Below, one piece after another: positions 5,750 through 6,491 of a stretch of 6,491 bases of DNA. This stretch comes from Promethearchaeota archaeon (GTDB lineage: Archaea > Asgardarchaeota > Lokiarchaeia > Sigyniarchaeales > Promethearchaeaceae): NCBI GenBank assembly GCA_014729055.1, contig WJKO01000262.1:1-6491 (forward strand), read 5' to 3'. Both the position numbers and the translations under genes were made by a program. Below the pieces are notes generated by a model that saw nothing but the letters and a program-made list of their open reading frames with translations, was not told the DNA's origin and did not search any database. The number at the start of each line of letters is the position of its first letter. The first letter of the stretch is position 1.

Positions 5750-6491
5750 TTACAAATTTTCTTCTTTGACAAATTTTATTGCATGGAGAACACATGCTTC
5801 ACTACAATTTCCGCAACCTATACAAAGATCCTTATCAATATACTTTTTATTATCTTTTTGCGTGCTAATAAAAAACGCTTGAGTTGGGCAAACTATTGAT
5901 GCGGGACACATTTCTCTGTCAGATATTAGATTGAATGTATTACATGCATTATGACAGAATTCTTGGCTAATTTCTGCCTTGTATTCATATTTATTTTTTG
6001 TGAAATGAAGATTATTAATTTGTGTTATATCTGGACTAAGTAAAAACATTTTCAGAGATTGAACTGAATTGATGTCTAAACCGTATTTTTTCTCCAATAA
6101 ATTCGAAATCCAATTTAAATAAAGAGAAAATCCCCCTAAAACGCGATAAAGCGTATTTATTCCGCCATATCTCATCAATGAGGTAGCTATTTGAATTGAA
6201 CCTGCGTTGCTAACTCCAATGGCATTAAACGCTTTAAACGCATTATCAATTCCTCCACTATAACTCAATTGAAGTATGTTTCGCGTCACAAGATCTTTAA
6301 TTTTAGGATCCGTAAATATTGAGTTTAAAGCATGGATATTATTGTAGAATACAGCTTCTCCACCCACTGATGTTCTTTTATTTACTAAACTCCCCGGGGT
6401 AAAAAGCGTGGAGATCTCTCTGTTAAATGTAATGAGGTTAATTTTATGTAAATCATTCTTTTTTTGTAAAAAATGCAAAAGATCTATAAGA
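5750..6491 (-). CDS. Ferredoxin-like Fe-S protein, 5' end outside window
   Basis: The frame ends with TAA at 5752-5750 and stays open through the right edge, so the N-terminus is missing and 246 residues are visible. A TTG at 6478 is possible as a start but has no support, since coding continues upstream (Leu-Ile-Asp-Leu). Residues are numbered from that TTG. The C-terminal 70 residues form a 2[4Fe-4S] ferredoxin-like domain. The last motif is canonical, C219-x2-C222-x2-C225-x3-C229 in LCIGCGNCSEACVLHAIKF. The first quartet is irregular, C175-x3-C179-x11-C191-x5-C197-P. Eight cysteines are enough for two clusters, suggesting electron transfer or a structural role. The region at 12-115 is not recognised with certainty; INLITFN (13-19), the GG at 39-40 and AIGVSNAGSIQIA (86-98) faintly recall the later strands of a vWA fold, in which case the metal-binding DxSxS would be off the window. 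It is the first visible gene of the operon with the zinc-ribbon and LRR genes. Confidence 0.85.
   Translation of the reverse strand, partial: LIDLLHFLQKKNDLHKINLITFNREISTLFTPGSLVNKRTSVGGEAVFYNNIHALNSIFTDPKIKDLVTRNILQLSYSGGIDNAFKAFNAIGVSNAGSIQIATSLMRYGGINTLYRVLGGFSLYLNWISNLLEKKYGLDINSVQSLKMFLLSPDITQINNLHFTKNKYEYKAEISQEFCHNACNTFNLISDREMCPASIVCPTQAFFISTQKDNKKYIDKDLCIGCGNCSEACVLHAIKFVKEENL

Noticed and set aside
5009..5769. Several short open frames on both strands over the zinc-ribbon gene
   Set aside because: They are rich in Phe/Leu/Ile or Lys because they read the complement or a shifted frame of Lys/Glu-rich codons; the Cys-rich ribbons fix the real frame.
6476..6478. TTG at 6478 as the true start of the Fe-S protein
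   Set aside because: The frame remains open to the window edge with coding-like codons and there is no ribosome-binding site, so the gene most likely begins outside the window.
2902..6491. Operon as an antiviral defence system
   Set aside because: LRR and zinc-ribbon domains occur in some immune proteins, but no nuclease, NTPase, protease or other effector domain is visible and there are no mobile-element signs nearby.
1..6491. tRNA, rRNA, CRISPR array or insertion sequence
   Set aside because: No cloverleaf-like GC-rich segment, regularly spaced direct repeats, transposase motifs or terminal inverted repeats were seen on either strand.

Overview
The window is AT-rich (by eye about one third G+C), densely coding and looks archaeal. 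Intergenic gaps are short and several starts lack a Shine-Dalgarno sequence. TATA-like boxes with purine-rich upstream flanks sit about 26-34 bases before start codons, as expected for leaderless or short-leader archaeal transcripts. A SHOC2-type leucine-rich-repeat protein, an FN3/Ig-like plus zinc-ribbon protein and a secreted protein suggest an Asgard (Lokiarchaeia-like) archaeon. That assignment is an inference from style, because the window holds no marker gene.

Layout, left to right: (1) 1-304, minus strand: the N-terminal part of a secreted protein of unknown function, cut by the left edge, with its own TATA-like box at 333-342. (2) 305-495: AT-rich spacer with an inverted repeat and a T-rich candidate terminator. 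(3) 496-1443, minus: a two-domain YitH-type GNAT acyltransferase. (4) 1491-2855, plus: an enolase-superfamily enzyme of the o-succinylbenzoate synthase / N-acylamino acid racemase (OSBS/NSAR) type, divergent from the GNAT gene across 47 bp. (5) 2856-2901: a short convergent spacer with a 10-bp-period repeat. (6) 2902-4902, 4926-5729 and 5750 to the right edge, all minus: three tightly spaced genes (gaps of 23 and 20 bp), read right to left as a probable operon. They encode a Cys-rich ferredoxin-like protein whose 5' end lies outside the window, a double zinc-ribbon protein with an Ig/FN3-like domain, and a 666-residue LRR protein.

Two functional units are suggested. The GNAT/racemase pair resembles the N-acylation plus N-acylamino acid racemisation steps of the bacterial D- to L-amino acid conversion route (GNAT N-succinyltransferase, NSAR, then a deacylase). 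No deacylase gene is in the window, so the pathway is a hypothesis. The three-gene minus-strand cluster has no function I recognise. Its proteins combine Fe-S or Zn centres, a possible degenerate vWA-like region, an Ig-like domain and LRR scaffolding, which suggests a protein-interaction complex. It is the best candidate here for an undescribed system.
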